Counted from the first letter of the stretch, positions 44,328-54,957 are shown. The stretch: 64,000 nt of DNA from Paeniglutamicibacter sulfureus (GCF_039535115.1 NZ_BAAAWO010000001.1:3782001-3846000), one strand, 5' to 3'. Notes: generated by a model from the sequence alone, not told the origin. A program made the numbers and translations.

Positions 44328-46006
44328 GCCCGGACGACATCACCGAGGTGGGCACGCGCAATGGCGGGGACCTAGTCATCGAGACCCTCGAGGCGCTCGG
44401 CGCCCACACGGTCTTCGGCATCCCCGGCCAGCATGCACTGGGCCTTTTCGATGCGCTCTCGCGCTCGAAGCTGCATTTCGTCTCCTCCCGCGTGGAAAAC
44501 AACTCCGCCTTTGCCGCCGACGGCTATGCCCGGGCCACCGGCGAGGTCGGGGTGCTCTTCCTGTCCACCGGGCCCGGCGCGCTGACATCCCTGGCCGGCC
44601 TGCAGGAGGCCTATGCCACTTCTGTGCCCATGGTGGTGGTGGCCAGCCAGATTCCGCTGGACGGGCTCGGCGCGCGCCGCAAGGGCATGCTGCACCAGCT
44701 CGATGACCAGAAGGCCTCCGCGGCGAACGTCACCAAGTCCCAGCGCACCGTCCACCACGCCTCGGGCATCCCCTCGGCCATCCAGGACGCCTGGGCCGAT
44801 GCGATCACCGTGCCGCAGGGCCCGGTCTGGGTTGAGGTCCCGCAGGACGTCTTGCTGGCCCCGGTTTTGGTACCGCCGGTCATCGACGCGCTGGCCGAGG
44901 CTTACGAGCACCCGCCGCGCGTCGAACTCATCGACGAAGCGGTCCGCTGGCTGGCCAAGGCCAGTCGCCCGGTGATCGTGGCCGGCGGCGGGGTCCGCCG
45001 CGCCGGGGCCAAGGACGCGCTGCTTGCCGTGGCCCAGTCCCTGGGCGCCCCGGTCGTGTGCTCGCCCGGCGGCAACGGCGCCTTCCCCTGGAACCATCCG
45101 CTGTCCCTGCAGTCCTGGGTCGAGGACCGGCACGTCACCGAGGTCCTGGAGGACGCCGACGTGCTGATCGTGGTGGGCTCCGCCCTGGGCGAGGTCACCA
45201 GCAACTACTTCACCCTGGAGCCGCGCGGGCACCTGATCCAGATCGATGCCGAGCCGCGCGTGCTCGAATCCAACCGCCCAGCACTGGGCATCCGGGCCGA
45301 CGCCAAGGCGGCGCTCGAGTACCTCGGCGAGGCATTGGGCATGCTCGAGGGCGGGACCGAGGCCAACTGGCACGGGAAGGGCCCCGAAACGGTCGTTGCC
45401 GACACCCTGGCCAAGGTCTTCGCGCGGCTAGACGCCCAGGACCTGTCCAAGGAACGCACCTTCATGGCCGACATCCGGGCCGCGGTGCCCGATGACATGC
45501 AAACGTTCTGGGACATGACCATTTCCGCCTACTGGGGATGGAGCTGTTGGGACTCCAAGGCCGGGGAGTTCCATTCCGCCCAGGGTGCAGGCGGCTTGGG
45601 CTTCGGCTTCCCCTCGGCCATCGGCGGGGCGCTGGGGCTGCAGGTCGCGGGCAAGACCCCGGCGCAGGCGCGCGTGCTGGCGGTCTCCGGCGACGGCTCG
45701 GCCATGTACTCCATTGCCGAACTGGCCACCGCCAAGCAGCACCAGGCTCCCGTGACCTGGCTGATCGTCGACGACGGAGGCTACGGGATCCTGCGCGAAT
45801 ACATGGAAGGGGCCTTCGGGAAGGCCACCGCCACCGAGCTGGCCCGCCCGGACTTCGTGGCGTTGGCCGAATCCTTCGGGATCCCGGCCCGTCTGGTGGA
45901 CCCGGAAAACGTGCGCGAGGCGCTCGAGGAGTCCTTTGCCGCCGACGGCCCCAACGTGGTGGTGGTGCAGACGCTGCTGAAGATGTTCGCGCCCACGCAC
46001 CTGTAG
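44324..46006 (+). CDS. Thiamine-diphosphate-dependent enzyme, acetolactate synthase-like
   Basis: 560 aa with the three domains of the family: pyrimidine-binding (about 12-185, catalytic Glu58 in [16 protein letters not shown]), central (about 200-335) and ThDP-binding (about 380-545). The diphosphate motif GDGSA begins at 456, and the NN that usually closes the motif is Asp483-Asp484 (IVDDGGYG). The retained Glu58 argues against glyoxylate carboligase. It is coupled by a 4-base overlap to the ureohydrolase gene, implying a shared pathway, perhaps decarboxylation or carboligation of an oxo acid formed from a guanidino acid. Substrate not assignable. Confidence 0.85.
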   Translation: MSPDDITEVGTRNGGDLVIETLEALGAHTVFGIPGQHALGLFDALSRSKLHFVSSRVENNSAFAADGYARATGEVGVLFLSTGPGALTSLAGLQEAYATSVPMVVVASQIPLDGLGARRKGMLHQLDDQKASAANVTKSQRTVHHASGIPSAIQDAWADAITVPQGPVWVEVPQDVLLAPVLVPPVIDALAEAYEHPPRVELIDEAVRWLAKASRPVIVAGGGVRRAGAKDALLAVAQSLGAPVVCSPGGNGAFPWNHPLSLQSWVEDRHVTEVLEDADVLIVVGSALGEVTSNYFTLEPRGHLIQIDAEPRVLESNRPALGIRADAKAALEYLGEALGMLEGGTEANWHGKGPETVVADTLAKVFARLDAQDLSKERTFMADIRAAVPDDMQTFWDMTISAYWGWSCWDSKAGEFHSAQGAGGLGFGFPSAIGGALGLQVAGKTPAQARVLAVSGDGSAMYSIAELATAKQHQAPVTWLIVDDGGYGILREYMEGAFGKATATELARPDFVALAESFGIPARLVDPENVREALEESFAADGPNVVVVQTLLKMFAPTHL

Positions 46007-46035
46007 AAGGCGGGATGCCTGCACACTCTTTGCGG

Positions 46036-46797
46036 CTACGGCATCGTCTTGACGTGGATCATCAGGGCATCGCGCACGAAGGACGCGACCTCGAAGCCGC
46101 CGTAGTTCGCGGCGAAGCGCTCGTCGGCCACATACATCTCCGCCAGGCCCATGACGTACCCCTTGGTGTCGCCGCCCGGCTCCGCCGCCGGGGTTCCCGG
46201 GATGCCGGTGAGCCACTGGACGTGGCGCCGGGCCAGGTCCTGGGCCTGCGGGGAGTCCGGGGTGGTTCCGGTATCCCGGGCCGCGGCGATCCAGTCATTG
46301 CCCAGGTCCTTCATCCGGAGCTTCCAGTCCTCCTGCCCATCCTTGCCCAACCCGCGCCACCAGGCGTCGGAGCGGGCATAGGCTTCCTTGCCCCAGCGCT
46401 GTTCCACCTCGTCCCGGTGCACCGTATGGTCAAATCCGTCGAACATGTTTTTTGCCATGAGCTTCCCTCTTCCTTGCAGTGAATTGATGGTGTGCTGCAC
46501 CGCGGCGATCCGTCGCGCGAGGCGGTCTTGTTCGGCGCGCAGCAGACCCAGGTGCGTTTCCAGCGCCGCGGCCTCGTCCGCCTCGGCCTCGATGACCTGG
46601 TGGATCTGCGGCAGGCCGAGTCCCAGCTCGCGCAGCAGCAGTACGCGCTGCAGACGGATCAGTGCGGCCTCGTCGTAGTACCGGTAGCCGTTGTGTCCGA
46701 TGCGGCTGGGCGGCAGCAGGCCGATGTCGTTGTAGTGGCGCAGCGTGCGGCTGGTGGTGCCGGCGAGCCTGGCGACCTGTTGTATCGACCGTTCCAT
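46036..46797 (-). CDS. MerR-family regulator with TipAS domain
   Basis: 253 aa from the ATG at 46797. MerR winged HTH about 4-70 (IQQVARLAGTTSRTLRHYND, NGYRYYDEAALIRLQRVLLL), coiled coil about 75-118, and a TipAS antibiotic-recognition domain about 130-250 (RWGKEAYARSDAWWRGLGKD, GLAEMYVADERFAANYGG). TipA-type proteins bind thiopeptides or other drugs and activate their own promoter. It is convergent with the ThDP gene (29-bp gap), with the CopB-like ATPase ending 80 bp upstream on the same strand. Confidence 0.9.
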   Translation of the reverse strand: MERSIQQVARLAGTTSRTLRHYNDIGLLPPSRIGHNGYRYYDEAALIRLQRVLLLRELGLGLPQIHQVIEAEADEAAALETHLGLLRAEQDRLARRIAAVQHTINSLQGRGKLMAKNMFDGFDHTVHRDEVEQRWGKEAYARSDAWWRGLGKDGQEDWKLRMKDLGNDWIAAARDTGTTPDSPQAQDLARRHVQWLTGIPGTPAAEPGGDTKGYVMGLAEMYVADERFAANYGGFEVASFVRDALMIHVKTMP

Positions 46798-46877
46798 GGA
46801 ATCAACGGTAAATCTTGACGCAACGTCAATGTCAAGAGGAGGGGCGCCTACTGCGCGGGTCGCCGGGGCCGTGCCGG

Positions 46878-49019
46878 CTACTTCCTGCGGTCTCGATCGA
46901 GCCCGGCGCCGGGGCGCAGATCCAGGCGGCGCAGCAGCTGCGCATTCAACGCCACCACGACGGTGGAAACCGACATCAGCACCGCACCGACGGACATCGG
47001 CAGGACGAAGCCGATGCCGGCCAGCGCTCCGGCGGCCAGGGGAACTGATACCAGGTTGTAGCCGGCCGCCCACCACAGGTTCTGCTTCATCTTGCGGTAG
47101 CTGGCGTGGGAGAGGTCCAGGACGGAGAGCATCGAGCGCGGGTCGTCACTGGCCAGGATGACCCCGGCCGAGGCAATGGCCACATCGGTGCCGGCCCCGA
47201 TGGCGATGCCGACATCCGCTTGCGCCAGCGCGGGGGCGTCGTTGACTCCGTCCCCGACCATGGCGACCTTCTGCCCCTCCGCCTGCAGCCCGGCGACCTT
47301 GGCGGCCTTGTGCTCCGGGCGCACCCCGGCAAAGACCCTGTCGATGCCCAGCTCCCGACCCACGGATTCAGCCACTGCCTTGGCGTCCCCGGTGATCATG
47401 ACGACTTTGATGCCCCGGGCGTGAAGTGCCTCAACGGCGGTGCGGGATTCGGGACGGATCTCATCCGCCAGGGCCAGTGCCCCGATGACTGCCCCGTCGG
47501 CGATCGCGTGCAGGATGGTTGCCCCGCGCGCCTTCCAGCTCTCGCTGGCCGGCAGCGGTTCAAGGGCATGGGTGGCCAAAAGGTGCGGGCCGCCGACCCC
47601 GATCTCGGCCCCGTCGACGGAAGCCTGGACACCCTCGGCCGGAGAGGAGCGGAAGCCGGTGGCGGGGGAGAGAGACAGTGAGCGTTCGCCCGCGGCCCGC
47701 ATGATCGCCTGGGCCAGCGGGTGCTCGCTGTCGGATTCGGCGGCTGCAGCGAGGGCCAGGACCTGGTCCTCGGAGTGGCCGGGAACCGCGGCGATTTCGG
47801 TGAGAACGGGTTCGCCGACGGTCAGGGTGCCGGTCTTGTCGAAGAGCACCGAGGTTACCTGGCGCATGCCCTCCAGGGCGAGCCGGTCCTTGATGAGCAC
47901 CCCGCCCTTGGCGGCGCGTTCGGTGGCGATGGAAACCACGAGCGGGATCGCCAGTCCCAGGGCGTGGGGGCAGGCAATGACCAGCACCGTGACGGTCCGG
48001 ATGACCGCGGCGTCCGGGTCCCCGAGCAGCGACCAGACGGTGGCGGTGATGAGGGCCGCGCCCAAAGCGAACCAGAACAGCCAGCCGGCGGCAGTGTCGG
48101 CGATGCGCTGGGCGCGCGAACTGGAGGCCTGTGCCTCGGTGACCAGACGCTGGATGCCCGCCAAGGCCGTGTCGGCCCCGATCGCCGTGACCTTCACGCG
48201 GACGGCGGTGTCGGTGGAGACGGTACCGGCCACCACGTGTTGACCGGGGCCGCGGGACACCGTGCGGGACTCGCCGGTGATCATCGACTCGTCCATCTCG
48301 GCGGTTCCGTCGGTGATTTCCCCGTCGGCCGGGATGCGTCCGCCGGGGCGCACGATGACGACATCGCCCAGTTCCAGGGAGCCGGGGGCTACCTGTTGGA
48401 CTTCACCGCCGACGATGCGTTCGGCGGTGTCGGGCAACAGCGCGGCCAGCGAATCCAGGGCCGAGGTGGTCTGGGCCAGGGACCGCATCTCGATCCAGTG
48501 GCCCAGCAGCATGATGACGATCAGCAAGGCGAGTTCCCACCAGAAGTCCAGTCCGTGGTCCAGAAGGCCGAGGCTCGCACCCCAAGAGGACAGGAAGGCG
48601 ACCGTGATGCCCAAGGAGATCAGCAGCATCATTCCAGGTTTGCGGGCCGCCAGCTCGTCCCTGGCCCCGGAGAGGAACGGCCGTCCGCCCCAGAGGTACA
48701 TCACCGTGCCCAGGACCGGGGAGACCCACGGGATCCACGCGGTCCGGGGCAAGGTGACGCCAATGAGCATGGTGAACATGGCGTTGAAGGCCAGAACCGG
48801 TATCGAGATGGCCAGCATGACCCAAAAGAGCTTCCTGAAGACCGCCACATGGTCTCCGTGCCCGCCGTGGCCCGAGTGGTCGCCATGCCCGGCGCCGGCA
48901 TGTTCAGGGTGGACCATGCTTGCGTGGTCGTGTTCCGGATGTGCCGAATGCGGTCCATTGCCAAACTGGCGGTTTTCCGGGTCCGGCGGGGCTGCCGTGC
49001 TGTGCTGGTGTTCGTTCAT
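46878..49019 (-). CDS. copB: Copper-type P1B ATPase (CopB-like)
   Basis: 713 aa. A His-rich N-terminal extension (about residues 24-57, HPEHDH and GHGDHSGHGGHGDH) replaces the usual CxxC domain. The membrane metal site is CPH (350-352, IACPHALGLAIPLV), which defines the P1B-3/CopB group. TGES 248-251, phosphorylation Asp394 in DKTGTLT and the GDGVNDAPALAQAD hinge are intact. It exports copper ions at the cost of ATP. A CsoR-type palindrome lies 9-31 bases before the ATG, where no clear ribosome binding site is seen. No csoR or copper chaperone gene is adjacent. Confidence 0.92.
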   Translation of the reverse strand: MNEHQHSTAAPPDPENRQFGNGPHSAHPEHDHASMVHPEHAGAGHGDHSGHGGHGDHVAVFRKLFWVMLAISIPVLAFNAMFTMLIGVTLPRTAWIPWVSPVLGTVMYLWGGRPFLSGARDELAARKPGMMLLISLGITVAFLSSWGASLGLLDHGLDFWWELALLIVIMLLGHWIEMRSLAQTTSALDSLAALLPDTAERIVGGEVQQVAPGSLELGDVVIVRPGGRIPADGEITDGTAEMDESMITGESRTVSRGPGQHVVAGTVSTDTAVRVKVTAIGADTALAGIQRLVTEAQASSSRAQRIADTAAGWLFWFALGAALITATVWSLLGDPDAAVIRTVTVLVIACPHALGLAIPLVVSIATERAAKGGVLIKDRLALEGMRQVTSVLFDKTGTLTVGEPVLTEIAAVPGHSEDQVLALAAAAESDSEHPLAQAIMRAAGERSLSLSPATGFRSSPAEGVQASVDGAEIGVGGPHLLATHALEPLPASESWKARGATILHAIADGAVIGALALADEIRPESRTAVEALHARGIKVVMITGDAKAVAESVGRELGIDRVFAGVRPEHKAAKVAGLQAEGQKVAMVGDGVNDAPALAQADVGIAIGAGTDVAIASAGVILASDDPRSMLSVLDLSHASYRKMKQNLWWAAGYNLVSVPLAAGALAGIGFVLPMSVGAVLMSVSTVVVALNAQLLRRLDLRPGAGLDRDRRK

Positions 49020-49027
49020 GGCGCCAA

Positions 49028-49050
49028 CATATACCCCTAGGGGGTATATG
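49028..49050. promoter_or_regulatory. CsoR-type copper operator
   Basis: ATATACCCC-TA-GGGGGTATAT is nearly symmetric and matches the G/C-tract-with-TA-ends pattern of CsoR sites (TACCC...GGGTA). It sits directly upstream of the copper ATPase gene. CsoR releases such sites when Cu(I) binds. Assignment by motif and context. Confidence 0.65.
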
Positions 49051-49195
49051 TCAACGGCTCGACGGCAAGCTCATCCGGAGATCGTTTCCGTGCCTGGGCT
49101 CGTGTCGCGATCCTCCATGGCCTGCATGGGCGCCGAGTCAGGAAGCCTGGATACCAATTCGTCGGACCGTCGTGGCCGCAGGGAAGATGGTGGAC

Positions 49196-49861
49196 ATGCG
49201 ACTAATCCTCATTCGGCACGGCCAGACCACATCGAACGTCGGACACCACCTCGACACCGGCGAGCCGGGGGCGAGCCTGACTGACCTCGGTCGTGAACAG
49301 GCCCGGGCGCTGCCGGCGGCGTTGACTGCCACCACCATCGAGGCGATCTATGCCTCCACGCTCCTTCGCACCCAACAGACGGCGGCCCCGCTCGCTGCCG
49401 CGCTCGGACTCGAGGTAGGTATCCGTGCCGGGCTTCGGGAAATTCCGGCCGGGACGTTGGAGATGGCCAACGACGAGGCCTCCATTGAGGCATACCTGTC
49501 CGTGGCCTTCGGGTGGGCCGATGGGGCCACTGACGCCATAATCGCCGGGACCGGGGAGGACGGGCAGGCGGTGCTGGGACGTTTCGACGACGTTGTCGCC
49601 GAAGTGGTGTCCACGGGTATCGATACCGCGGTGCTCGTAACCCACGGCGCCATGATCCGAGCGTGGGTCGGAGCCCGATGCGGGAACCTCCCCAAGGGAT
49701 TCACCGCCCTTAACGCTGTTTCGAATACCGGCGTGGTTGTGGTGGAGGGAACTCCGGGCAGCTGGCGGGCAGAAAGCTGGCAGGAACAGGCCCTGGGCGG
49801 ATCCGGGTTGGAGGATGCGTCCACCGATGGCGCGGCCGCCGAGGTCCTGGCGCGGGAGTGA
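49196..49861 (+). CDS. Histidine phosphatase (phosphoglycerate mutase-like) family protein
   Basis: 221 aa from the ATG at 49196 (GGGAAG nine bases upstream); ATG 49187 is also in frame. The catalytic RHG (LILIRHGQTTSNVG, about 4-17) and the second His in LVTHGAMIRAW (about 143-153) are present, with YASTLLRTQQTAAPL between. Substrates in this superfamily range from sugar phosphates to phosphoproteins and nucleotides, and none can be assigned. The last 25 residues are acidic and likely disordered. Confidence 0.9.
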   Translation: MRLILIRHGQTTSNVGHHLDTGEPGASLTDLGREQARALPAALTATTIEAIYASTLLRTQQTAAPLAAALGLEVGIRAGLREIPAGTLEMANDEASIEAYLSVAFGWADGATDAIIAGTGEDGQAVLGRFDDVVAEVVSTGIDTAVLVTHGAMIRAWVGARCGNLPKGFTALNAVSNTGVVVVEGTPGSWRAESWQEQALGGSGLEDASTDGAAAEVLARE

Positions 49862-49954
49862 TCCGGTAGGCAAGGGAACAACATTTCGCGGGCACCGCCA
49901 TGCCCGCAAGACATCCCTCGACCCGGTGAAGTAGTTGGTTTTATGCCCAAAACG

Positions 49955-49996
49955 CTTCGGGCCGGCGGGAACCCGAAGGATCCCGCCGGCCCGAAG
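49955..49996. terminator. Bidirectional terminator between the phosphatase gene and purU
   Basis: A perfect 16-bp stem (49955-49970 with 49981-49996), arms CTTCGGGCCGGCGGGA, and a 10-base loop between convergent genes. Confidence 0.75.
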
Positions 49997-50021
49997 GTCG
50001 GAACGCATGGTCGTGCGTTTG

Positions 50022-50888
50022 TTAGCGCAGCACCACGGTGCGGTTGCCGTAGAGGAACACGCGTCCCTCGGCGTGCCACTTCACTGCGTTGGACAGCGCC
50101 TTGCATTCGGTGTCGCGCCCGGCGGCCACCAGGTCCGCGGGGGAGTAGGTGTGGTCGACGTCCTGGACCTGTTGGGAAATGATCGGTCCCTCGTCGAGCT
50201 CGGCGTTGACGTAGTGGGCGGTGGCGCCCACGGTCTTCACGCCACGGTCCCAGGCCTGGTGGTACGGCTTGGCGCCCTTGAAGGACGGCAGGAAGGAGTG
50301 ATGGATGTTGATGGTCTTGCCGGTGAGCTTGCGGCTGAGCTCGTCGCTGAGCACCTGCATGTAGCGCGCCAGCACCACGAGTTCCACGTCGAACTGGTCA
50401 ATGAGCTCGAGCAGCTTGGCCTCGGCGGCCGGCTTGGTGTCCGGGGTGACCGGCACATGGAAGAAGGGCACCTTGTGCCATTCGGCCAGGCCCTGGTGGT
50501 CAGTGTGGTTGGAGACCACTGCGACGACGTCGATCGGCAGCTCGCCCAGGCGGGCGCGGTGCAGCAGGTCGTTGAGACAGTGGTCGAACTTGGAGACCAT
50601 GATCAGCACGCGCTTCTTGGTGCCCTTGGGCGCAAGCGTCCAGGTGATTCCGTATTCGTCTGCCAGGGAGGCGAAGCCGGCGCGCATGGACTCGGTCAGG
50701 CCCGGGGCGTCGGCCCCGGCAAAATCGACGCGCATGAAGAACTGCCCGGCACGGCGGTCCCCGAAATGCTTGAGCTCGACGATGTCGCGGCCCTGGGCAA
50801 GCAGGAACCCGGTCACCGCATGGACGATGCCGGGGCGCTCCGCGCAGGCGACGGTGAGGATGTGTTCGACTTCAGTTGGTGTATCCAC
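50022..50888 (-). CDS. purU: Formyltetrahydrofolate deformylase
   Basis: 288 aa from the GTG at 50888; CGGAG lies eight bases upstream, which disfavours the GTG at 50897. N-terminal ACT domain about 7-85 (ILTVACAERPGIVHAVTGFL) and formyltransferase-type catalytic domain about 90-285 with the active-site region NIHHSFLPSFKGAKPYHQAW. It releases formate from 10-formyl-THF. As last gene of the glyA-soxBDAG-purU series it drains the one-carbon units that sarcosine oxidase loads onto THF. A hairpin separates it from soxG, so expression may be partly independent. Confidence 0.93.
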   Translation of the reverse strand: MDTPTEVEHILTVACAERPGIVHAVTGFLLAQGRDIVELKHFGDRRAGQFFMRVDFAGADAPGLTESMRAGFASLADEYGITWTLAPKGTKKRVLIMVSKFDHCLNDLLHRARLGELPIDVVAVVSNHTDHQGLAEWHKVPFFHVPVTPDTKPAAEAKLLELIDQFDVELVVLARYMQVLSDELSRKLTGKTINIHHSFLPSFKGAKPYHQAWDRGVKTVGATAHYVNAELDEGPIISQQVQDVDHTYSPADLVAAGRDTECKALSNAVKWHAEGRVFLYGNRTVVLR

Positions 50889-51031
50889 GTTCGGCACTCC
50901 GATGCATGCGCGGCCGCCGGGGCCGCGCGAAGGGTGGTCTGGTTTTCTTTACTGCTGGTGTTCCGCTGGCTATTTTAGGTGCCTCTGGCCACAATCCCGA
51001 TTCGCCGCCGCGATGTTGCGCCCACGAACGC

Positions 51032-51071
51032 GGGCGGGCGACCCCCCGGTCGAAAGGGGGATCGCCCGCCC
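51032..51071. terminator. Hairpin between soxG and purU
   Basis: GGGCGGGCGACCCCC (51032-51046) pairs with 51056-51071 through 15 bp interrupted by one bulged T. It lies downstream of soxG and 144 bases before the purU start. It may terminate or only attenuate transcription into purU. Confidence 0.6.
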
Positions 51072-51098
51072 GCCGTGGCCACGGCTCGTGCTGACCGC

Positions 51099-51716
51099 CT
51101 AGTCGACGGGTGGGGAAGCGAATTCCGTCATGGCATCGAGCAGCCAGCGCGCCGTGTAGTCGGCAAAGGATGCCCGCGGCAGCAGCCGGAAGGTGTCCGC
51201 GGCGGTCTTCCAGAGCAGCACCGGAACCGGTCCCAGCGCCGTGGTGATCGCGGTCCCGACACCGAAGCTGCGCGGGTGCAGATCCGCCGGGCACCCCTTC
51301 TCCAGGACCAACCGGGCGCTGGGGCCCGACAGCTCGATGACGGTGCGGTTCGCCGAGAGGTCGACGACCTGTCCCGGGGCCTGGCCAAGGGCCTCGTTCA
51401 GGTCACCGAGAAGCTCTGTGCCCTCCGGCGCCACGACGAGGAACTCGTCCGGGCCGCTCCAGAGCACCGCGGTGCCCTCCACGCCGCCGGCTACCTGGCC
51501 CACCGCGGCGGGAAGGCCCACGCCGGTTGCCGAGGCAAGCGCCGCATGTGCCTCGGTCCCGGGCTCGGCGCGCACCCCGATCTGGGTGGTGAACGCGATC
51601 TCGCGCAGCGTCACGCCGCGTTCCCCTGCCACCGAGCCCTGCTCGAGCGCGGAGGCCAGGTGCGCCAGCGGACTGGTGCGCAATACGGATACATCAACCA
51701 AAACCTGCTCAGCCAT
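51099..51716 (-). CDS. soxG: Sarcosine oxidase gamma subunit
   Basis: 205 aa from the ATG at 51716, overlapping the end of soxA by eight bases. SoxG has a fold related to the aminomethyltransferase/GcvT C-terminal region; [33 protein letters not shown] and [20 protein letters not shown] are typical. It is a structural subunit of the cytoplasmic heterotetrameric enzyme that oxidises sarcosine to glycine and 5,10-methylene-THF. Confidence 0.92.
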   Translation of the reverse strand: MAEQVLVDVSVLRTSPLAHLASALEQGSVAGERGVTLREIAFTTQIGVRAEPGTEAHAALASATGVGLPAAVGQVAGGVEGTAVLWSGPDEFLVVAPEGTELLGDLNEALGQAPGQVVDLSANRTVIELSGPSARLVLEKGCPADLHPRSFGVGTAITTALGPVPVLLWKTAADTFRLLPRASFADYTARWLLDAMTEFASPPVD

Positions 51717-54621
51717 CTCGACGGCTCCCTTCGGAATCAAAAAGTACGGTTTCGCCCACGACGACGTCGACCAGCTTGCCATCGACGTACGCCTGCAGTT
51801 CCTCGCCGATGCGGCTGCGGCCGTTGGAAATCAATGCCATGGCAAAGCTGCGGCCCAGCGCCGGGGAGTGGTAGCTGGAGGTGACAAAGCCCTGCATCTT
51901 CACCGGGGCCACCTCCGGGGTGATACTGGTTCCGGCGTTCACCAGCTGGGTGCCCTCGGGCAGGCGGAACGACTTGTCCGCCGGGAGCACGGTGACCAGC
52001 TGCTTGCGGTCCTCGCGACGGTTGTCCACGCGGTCGAAGGAACGCTTGCCCACGAAGTCCTTGACCTTGGAGACCACCCACTCCATCGAGGCGTCCTGCG
52101 GGGTCACCGTGCCGTCGGTGTCCTGGCCGACGATGATGAAGCCCTTCTCGGCGCGCAGCACGTGCATGGTCTCGGTGCCGTAGGGGGTGATGTTGAATTC
52201 CTCCCCGGCCTCCGCCACGTCTTCCCAGACCTTCAGCCCATACCAGGACGGCACGTTGATCTCGTAGGCCAGTTCGCCGGAGAAGGAGATGCGGCAGATG
52301 CGCGCCTCGATGCCCGAGGCCAGCACTGTCTCCTTGAAGGCCATGAACGGGAAGGACTCGTTGTCCAGATCCAGTTCCGGTGCGAGCTTGGCCAGCACGG
52401 CGCGGGACTTCGGTCCCACGACCGCGACGGTCGAAACCTGTTCGGTGACCGAGGTGCACTTGACGTCAAGTTCCGGCCATTCGGTCTGCAGCCATTCCTC
52501 CAGCCAGTCCAGCACGCCGGCGGCGCCGCCGGTGGTGGTGGTCATGAAGAAACGGTCCTCGTCCAGGCGCAGGGTCACCCCGTCGTCGAAGATCATGCCG
52601 TCGGCCTTGCACATCAGGCCGTAGCGGGCCAGCCCCGGCTTGAGCTTCTTGAAGGCGTTGGTGTACATGCGGTTCAGGAACTCGCCGGCGTCCTTGCCGC
52701 GGATCTCGATCTTGCCCAGCGTGGACGCGTCCATGAAGCCCACCGAGTCGCGCACGGCCTTGGACTCGCGGTAGACCGCGGTATCCATGTCCTCGCCTTC
52801 CAGCGGGTAGTACCAGGGGCGCTTCCACTGCCCGACGTCCTCGAAGAGTGCGCCGCGGGCCACGTGCCACGGGTGGATGGAAGTCAGGCGGGCCGGGTCG
52901 AAGAGCTCCCCGCGCTCGCGCCCGGCCAGCGCCGCAAAGGCCACCGGGGTGTAGGGGGCGCGGAAGGCGGTGGTGCCGATGCCCGCCACGTCGTTGGTGC
53001 CCAGGGCGGCGGCGATCACGCCGATGGCGTTCACCCCGGACGTCTTGCCCTGGTCGTTCGCCGTGGAGATGGAGGTGTAGCGCTTCACGTGCTCCACCGA
53101 GCGCATTCCGGCGCCCGTGGAGCGCAGCACATCCGCCACGGTCTGGTCGCGCTGGAAGTCCACGAAGTGGTTCTTGTAGTCGGCGGCCTCGCCGGCCAGC
53201 GAAGGCACCAGCCACAGGGCGCGCGATTCGCCGGGGGTCTCCACCGGTGCGCTGGGCACCGAGGCGGAGGTGCTGAACCCCGCGGCGGTTGCCGCGTCGG
53301 CTCCGGCGCGGGCGCCCTCGGCCAGCGCGGAGGCCAGCTCGAGGCGCCCGTTCATGGCACCGGCGGTCTGCTGGTTGGCCACCGGGTGGGCGGGGACGAA
53401 GGCGGAGAGCGCCTCGCTCCAGCCCAGTCGGCGTTCGCGCTGGGAGTGCAGGTGCACCACGGGGTTCCAGCCGCCGGAGACGGCCAGGACCTCGGCGTTG
53501 ATGGTCTCGGTGTCCCCGACCAGTGCGTCGGCGGCATCGATGCCGCTGATGGTGACCGAGGACAGCGAGCCGTCGGGACCTGCCGAGGTGTCGGCAACCA
53601 CGGAGCCGACGATGACCCGGATGCCGCGGGCAGAGACCTCGGTGGCGCGGATCGAGGGCTCGGTGCGGGCGTCGATGACCGCTGAGACCGCGGTGCCGGC
53701 GGCCAGCAGGTCCTCGACCAACGCATAGGCCGAGTCGTTGGTCGTTGCCACGACGATGTTGTTGCCGACCTGCACGCCGTAGCGGTTGAGGTAGGAGCGG
53801 GCCGCGGCGGCCAGCATGATCCCCGGGCGGTCGTTGTTCTCGAACACCAGCGGGCGTTCGTGGGCGCCGGTGGCCAGCACGACCTGCTTGGCCCGGACGT
53901 GCCAGATGCGCTCGCGGGACACCCCCGCGCCCAGCTCGCCGGCCAAGTGGTCGGTGCGGCGCTGGACGGCCACGAAGTAGTTGGCGTCGTAGCTGCCGAA
54001 CGCGGTGCTGCGAGAGAGGTAGGTGAACTCGGGCGCATCGGCCAGGGCCGCGCGGGTCTCGGCGATCCATGCGGCGGCGGGCTTGCCGTCGATGGTCTCG
54101 GTGGATGCAGAGAGCAGCGAGCCGCCGGCCTCGGGCTGTTCGTCGATGAGGATGGTGCGGGCGCCGGACTTGGCGGCCTCGCGGGCCGCGGCCAGCCCGG
54201 CGGGGCCGGCGCCGACGATGAGCACGTCGGTGTGCACGTGCTTGCGGTCGTAGATGGCCTCGTCGGTGCGCGGGTCTAGCTGGCCCAGGCCCTGAAGCAG
54301 CGTGACGTCCATGCCGTCGGTGAGTTCCACCGTGGTGGCCGGGAGCATGGATTCGTTCACGTGCCCGGCCCAGCGGGCGGCGACCTTGACCAGTGCATTG
54401 GATTCCTCGACGCCGGCCGAGACGATGCCGCGCGGGCGCTTGAGGTAGAGCGAGTCGCCGCAGGCGCGGATTCCGGCTCCGAGCATGGCCGATGCCACGG
54501 TGTCCCCGGCAAAGCCGGTGAAGGCCTTGCCGTCAACGGTGAAGGAGAGTTCGCGGGTGCGGTCGATGCGGGCCGAAGCCGTTGCTTCCTCGCCGAGTCG
54601 GTGCGAAGAGGTGGTGCTCAC
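51709..54621 (-). CDS. soxA: Sarcosine oxidase alpha subunit
   Basis: 970 aa, the full usual length. In order: an N-terminal ferredoxin-like fold without an iron-sulfur cluster (about 22-110), a FAD/NAD-binding domain (about 130-560, [18 protein letters not shown] near 137-154, and [20 protein letters not shown]) and a C-terminal aminomethyltransferase domain (about 580-960, [40 protein letters not shown]) that transfers formaldehyde to THF. The GTG start overlaps the soxD stop (GTGA). It links flavin oxidation at SoxB with NAD binding and folate loading. Confidence 0.95.
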   Translation of the reverse strand: MSTTSSHRLGEEATASARIDRTRELSFTVDGKAFTGFAGDTVASAMLGAGIRACGDSLYLKRPRGIVSAGVEESNALVKVAARWAGHVNESMLPATTVELTDGMDVTLLQGLGQLDPRTDEAIYDRKHVHTDVLIVGAGPAGLAAAREAAKSGARTILIDEQPEAGGSLLSASTETIDGKPAAAWIAETRAALADAPEFTYLSRSTAFGSYDANYFVAVQRRTDHLAGELGAGVSRERIWHVRAKQVVLATGAHERPLVFENNDRPGIMLAAAARSYLNRYGVQVGNNIVVATTNDSAYALVEDLLAAGTAVSAVIDARTEPSIRATEVSARGIRVIVGSVVADTSAGPDGSLSSVTISGIDAADALVGDTETINAEVLAVSGGWNPVVHLHSQRERRLGWSEALSAFVPAHPVANQQTAGAMNGRLELASALAEGARAGADAATAAGFSTSASVPSAPVETPGESRALWLVPSLAGEAADYKNHFVDFQRDQTVADVLRSTGAGMRSVEHVKRYTSISTANDQGKTSGVNAIGVIAAALGTNDVAGIGTTAFRAPYTPVAFAALAGRERGELFDPARLTSIHPWHVARGALFEDVGQWKRPWYYPLEGEDMDTAVYRESKAVRDSVGFMDASTLGKIEIRGKDAGEFLNRMYTNAFKKLKPGLARYGLMCKADGMIFDDGVTLRLDEDRFFMTTTTGGAAGVLDWLEEWLQTEWPELDVKCTSVTEQVSTVAVVGPKSRAVLAKLAPELDLDNESFPFMAFKETVLASGIEARICRISFSGELAYEINVPSWYGLKVWEDVAEAGEEFNITPYGTETMHVLRAEKGFIIVGQDTDGTVTPQDASMEWVVSKVKDFVGKRSFDRVDNRREDRKQLVTVLPADKSFRLPEGTQLVNAGTSITPEVAPVKMQGFVTSSYHSPALGRSFAMALISNGRSRIGEELQAYVDGKLVDVVVGETVLFDSEGSRRDG

Positions 54622-54941
54622 TTGGTTCCTCCCTGTGCTGCGGTGTTGGTGGCCGGGGCGTTGGTGGTCTTGATCGGTTGCGGCTCGCCGGGCTTGTAGA
54701 CGGCCTTGAATTCATAGGTCACGGTGTCGCGCACCGCGTTGAACCAGCGGCGGCAGCCGGCGGAGTGGACCCAGCGTTCGGCGAAGAGCCCCTTGGGGTT
54801 CTGGCGGTAGAACAGGTACTTGGCCCATTCGTTGTCGTTCAGGGCCGAGGGGTCCTCGGGGTAGGCCACGTGGGCCTCGCCGCCGTAGCCGTATTCGGTC
54901 TCGTTGCGGGGCCCGCACCAGGGGCATTCGATGAGCATCAT
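54618..54941 (-). CDS. soxD: Sarcosine oxidase delta subunit
   Basis: 107 aa. Zinc ligands Cys6 and Cys9 (MLIECPWCG), His59 and Cys63 ([11 protein letters not shown]) are at exactly the positions known for the Stenotrophomonas subunit, as I recall. A Thr/Ala/Pro-rich tail of about 15 residues follows. Small structural subunit of the heterotetramer, coupled to soxA by a four-base overlap. Confidence 0.95.
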   Translation of the reverse strand: MMLIECPWCGPRNETEYGYGGEAHVAYPEDPSALNDNEWAKYLFYRQNPKGLFAERWVHSAGCRRWFNAVRDTVTYEFKAVYKPGEPQPIKTTNAPATNTAAQGGTK

Positions 54942-54957
54942 TTTGTGTGGGTCCCTT

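Noticed and set aside
44324..46006. Glyoxylate carboligase
   Set aside because: Those enzymes have Val instead of the catalytic Glu; Glu58 is present here.
51193..53685. An 830-codon open frame on the plus strand
   Set aside because: Antisense to soxA and soxG, low-complexity His/Gly/Val composition, no domain and no ribosome binding site.
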